Source of the DNA: Muribaculaceae bacterium
GTDB taxonomy: Bacteria; Bacteroidota; Bacteroidia; Bacteroidales; Muribaculaceae
Assembly: GCA_022509045.1 (NCBI GenBank)
Contig: JAFLTZ010000007.1
Span: forward strand, 1-44,338
Direction of reading: 5' to 3'
Length of the DNA stretch: 44,338 nt
The position numbers were made by a program, and so were the translations under genes. Below, in pieces: positions 43,601 through 44,338 of this stretch. The notes below the pieces were generated by a model, which did not search any database, was not told where the DNA came from, and saw nothing but the letters and a program-made list of their open reading frames with translations. Numbering within the stretch: the stretch's first letter is position 1; every line of letters starts with the position of its first letter.

Positions 43601-44125
43601 CACCAAATGACACTCTTACTTGATGATGTTACACTTTACGATGATGTAGTATATCAATACACACCCGAACCGGGGATGAATGGCGGTTCTATTGCATATC
43701 GACTCAATGACCTGAAGAAAGGCACACACACTCTTCGCCTTAAGGTATGGGATGTGGCAAACAATTCTTCTGAAAGCACTATTACATTCAATGTACAGCC
43801 GGGGATAGCACCTGAACTCATTGATGTATATACTACATCCAATCCGGCATCAGATGAAGCAAAATTCTATATTAAGCACAACCTTCCGGATGCAAACCTC
43901 ATGGTAACAATAGAAATATTCGACTTGTATGGTAAACCGGTATGGAAATCTACTGCAACAGGTAGAAGCGATTATTTCATATCTGCGCCATTAGTGTGGA
44001 ATCTTACAGATGAGACCGGTAGCAGGGTGCCTCACGGCATATATGTTTATCGAGCTTCTGTTGCGGTTGAAGGTGGGATTCCGTCGAAATCCAAATCCAA
44101 GAAGCTAATAGTCACCGCTCAGTAA
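40679..44125 (+). CDS. porU: Type IX secretion system sortase PorU (C25 family)
   Basis: PorU is the surface cysteine protease that removes the C-terminal signal of T9SS cargo and attaches cargo to anionic LPS. The 1148-residue protein has a signal peptide (to about residue 35), a beta-rich N-terminal region, and a gingipain-type C25 domain (about 405-760). Catalytic His654 lies in WATYIGHANPQGW and Cys688 in YTATCEFTRWD. An Ig-like domain (about 790-900) follows, and the end is a T9SS sorting-type domain (VTIEIFDLYGKPVW, LTDETGSRVPHGIYVYRA). PorV, its usual partner and often the next gene, is not seen in the 200 bases that follow. The gene is transcribed divergently from tolC. Confidence 0.95.
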   Translation: MKHLFHNICSHNRSCRTLSILCVALLTAIQAIAIPLNRYASQSVLAEGKWVKIKVTEDGIYSISRSDIAAWGFASSDFDNIRIFGYGGAPIPDALTENNYIDDLPQIPIWRTADQILFFGKGVWSSTSHSTTHPILERQHYYATDGYYFVTSNSTIPVAEISESAITQIPDNLADTFIQSIHYEKELSSPGQTGFLLVGEDFRYTKSRTFNFNLTGLVPDTQVSVITRFMTKLVGAGASGSLKFSYNGTPLSHSSNANIYSVSDAEHEHCVQNTVIYSIAPTVEKFDWNIEFSSSITPHLAALDFISINYTRALELTDSPIIFSGNSTGYRIKSSFDIQNVVVADITRPESPSLMKLQSDNTGAVTFAAMYSGNRRYIAFTTNGKSFGKPSFAGAVENQNIHAEEVPDIVIITPQEYISQANRLARLHEDYDSMRTLVLTEEAIFNEFSSGTPHINASRRLLKMFFDRSHDSNSLGYVILLARGTYDNRRISSAVSKQKYPRVLTWQTEDGTTENSSYCTDDIYGMLSDGAGQNITRDRTDIAVGRFPVTSLSELKITIDKLESYIKNQQRGPWKNKILTIADDEDNAMHMVQADSLINRASASPAANGFLFNRLYIDAFPAISNGTKRTYPDARKRMFEHFSEGILWATYIGHANPQGWTHDGLLSTQDILDKFYYKNLPFLYTATCEFTRWDADDISGGELLFTNSAGGTIGLISTTRLALISENGIISKYIGSQIFRTDKYGNFQRVGDILKNAKNTYTYANENRLKYTLIGDPALRLSYPTHTAQITAINGISISDDKQIVLKAGDIVNVSGVIINPSGELDSLFTGSVIPRLYDAETSVETFGHGSNGTQHVYYEHTNLLYLGCDSVVNGNFNFKFRMPNDISNNFSPALFNIYASADYGAEANGSTNALYVYGFADSDSIDLNPPVIETFGINSYDSRNEIATVNENPLVLATFYDDNGINLSTAAIGHQMTLLLDDVTLYDDVVYQYTPEPGMNGGSIAYRLNDLKKGTHTLRLKVWDVANNSSESTITFNVQPGIAPELIDVYTTSNPASDEAKFYIKHNLPDANLMVTIEIFDLYGKPVWKSTATGRSDYFISAPLVWNLTDETGSRVPHGIYVYRASVAVEGGIPSKSKSKKLIVTAQ

Positions 44126-44148
44126 ATGCGTCTTATCTGATAATAGTT

Positions 44149-44338
44149 TTAATCACGGAGTACGCTTCTCAAACAGGTGTATGAAATAACACCAACAGTT
44201 GCGACCGACAAAATTATGCTTTCAAATATTTGTATTTTCGGTGTCGGGAATTTGAACATGCCACAAAAAAAGCATATCCACAATGCTATGCATATCCATA
44301 GAGCTATGATACAACTGCCAAACTCTATCAAATAGTAT
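44149..44338 (-). CDS. C-terminal part of a probable membrane protein entering from the right edge (partial)
   Basis: The reverse-strand frame is open from the window edge to a TAA at 44149, giving about 62 residues. It holds two hydrophobic stretches (CIIALWICIALWICFFCGMF and the SIILSVATVGVISYTC segment), separated by KFPTPKIQIF, and ends in LRSVLRD. A TTG at 44331 could be a start, but no ATG is present, so it is more likely the end of a gene that begins outside. It would converge on porU. No family can be named. Confidence 0.4.
   Translation of the reverse strand, partial: YYLIEFGSCIIALWICIALWICFFCGMFKFPTPKIQIFESIILSVATVGVISYTCLRSVLRD

Noticed and set aside
1..44338. CRISPR arrays, insertion sequences, integrases or phage genes
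   Set aside because: I looked for regularly spaced direct repeats, transposase motifs and terminal inverted repeats and saw none. The tRNA-Gln 3' end has no repeated copy nearby that would suggest an attachment site.

Overview
The window is a 44 kb chromosomal stretch from a member of the Bacteroidota, most likely the order Bacteroidales. The evidence is a type IX secretion system (T9SS) cluster (porT-porP-porK-porL-porM-porN) with a separate porU sortase, a fused SecDF, DUF3575/FimB-like fimbrial genes, an A+T-rich sequence (about 40% G+C by eye) with few Shine-Dalgarno motifs, and promoters of the Bacteroidetes type (TTTG, about 19-20 bases, TAnnTTTG). A T9SS-bearing gut or oral family such as Muribaculaceae or a relative would fit, but family-level placement is inference. 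I see no phage genes, transposases, CRISPR arrays or rRNA.

Layout. 1-8.1 kb: the 3' end of prfB, argB, a water-selective aquaporin, sdaA (reverse), an M20 deacylase of the ArgE/DapE type, lpxB, and directly coupled to lpxB a three-gene fimbria-like cassette (DUF3575 protein, FimB/Mfa2-like lipoprotein, fimbrillin-like lipoprotein). 8.1-9.8 kb: tyrS (reverse) and tRNA-Gln. 9.8-11.7 kb: a non-coding stretch with a run of eight G followed by two paralogous exported proteins of unknown function. 11.8-18.2 kb (reverse): a beta-helix T9SS cargo protein, a TPR/OmpA-like lipoprotein and secDF. 18.4-20.4 kb: a large Ig-like lipoprotein whose real start is probably a TTG. 20.5-26.7 kb (reverse): small lipoprotein, asd, two rhomboid proteases, an EEP-fold hydrolase and an M3 peptidase lipoprotein, mostly overlapping or tightly spaced. 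26.9-27.9 kb: an exported protein with a divergent T9SS-type C-terminus. 28.0-34.8 kb (reverse): the T9SS core. 34.9-35.5 kb: ferritin. 35.5-40.5 kb (reverse): a TolC/HlyD/two ABC-2 permease efflux cluster without an ATPase gene. 40.7-44.1 kb: porU. A probable partial membrane-protein gene enters from the right edge.

How it fits together. SecDF drives Sec export to the periplasm. PorL and PorM form the inner-membrane motor, PorK and PorN the periplasmic ring, PorP and PorT outer-membrane parts, and PorU removes the C-terminal signal of cargo. Two candidate cargo proteins (11768-13255 and 26893-27930) lie in the same window. The most unusual sequence feature is a set of G-runs at positions where a one-base slip would matter: upstream of the first paralogous exported protein (8 G), inside the T9SS sorting domain of the beta-helix protein (7 G) and inside the tolC-like gene (7 G). 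The first is the best candidate for a phase-variable switch, though a sequencing error or a lost start codon would look the same. I found no clearly new multi-gene defence or biosynthetic system.
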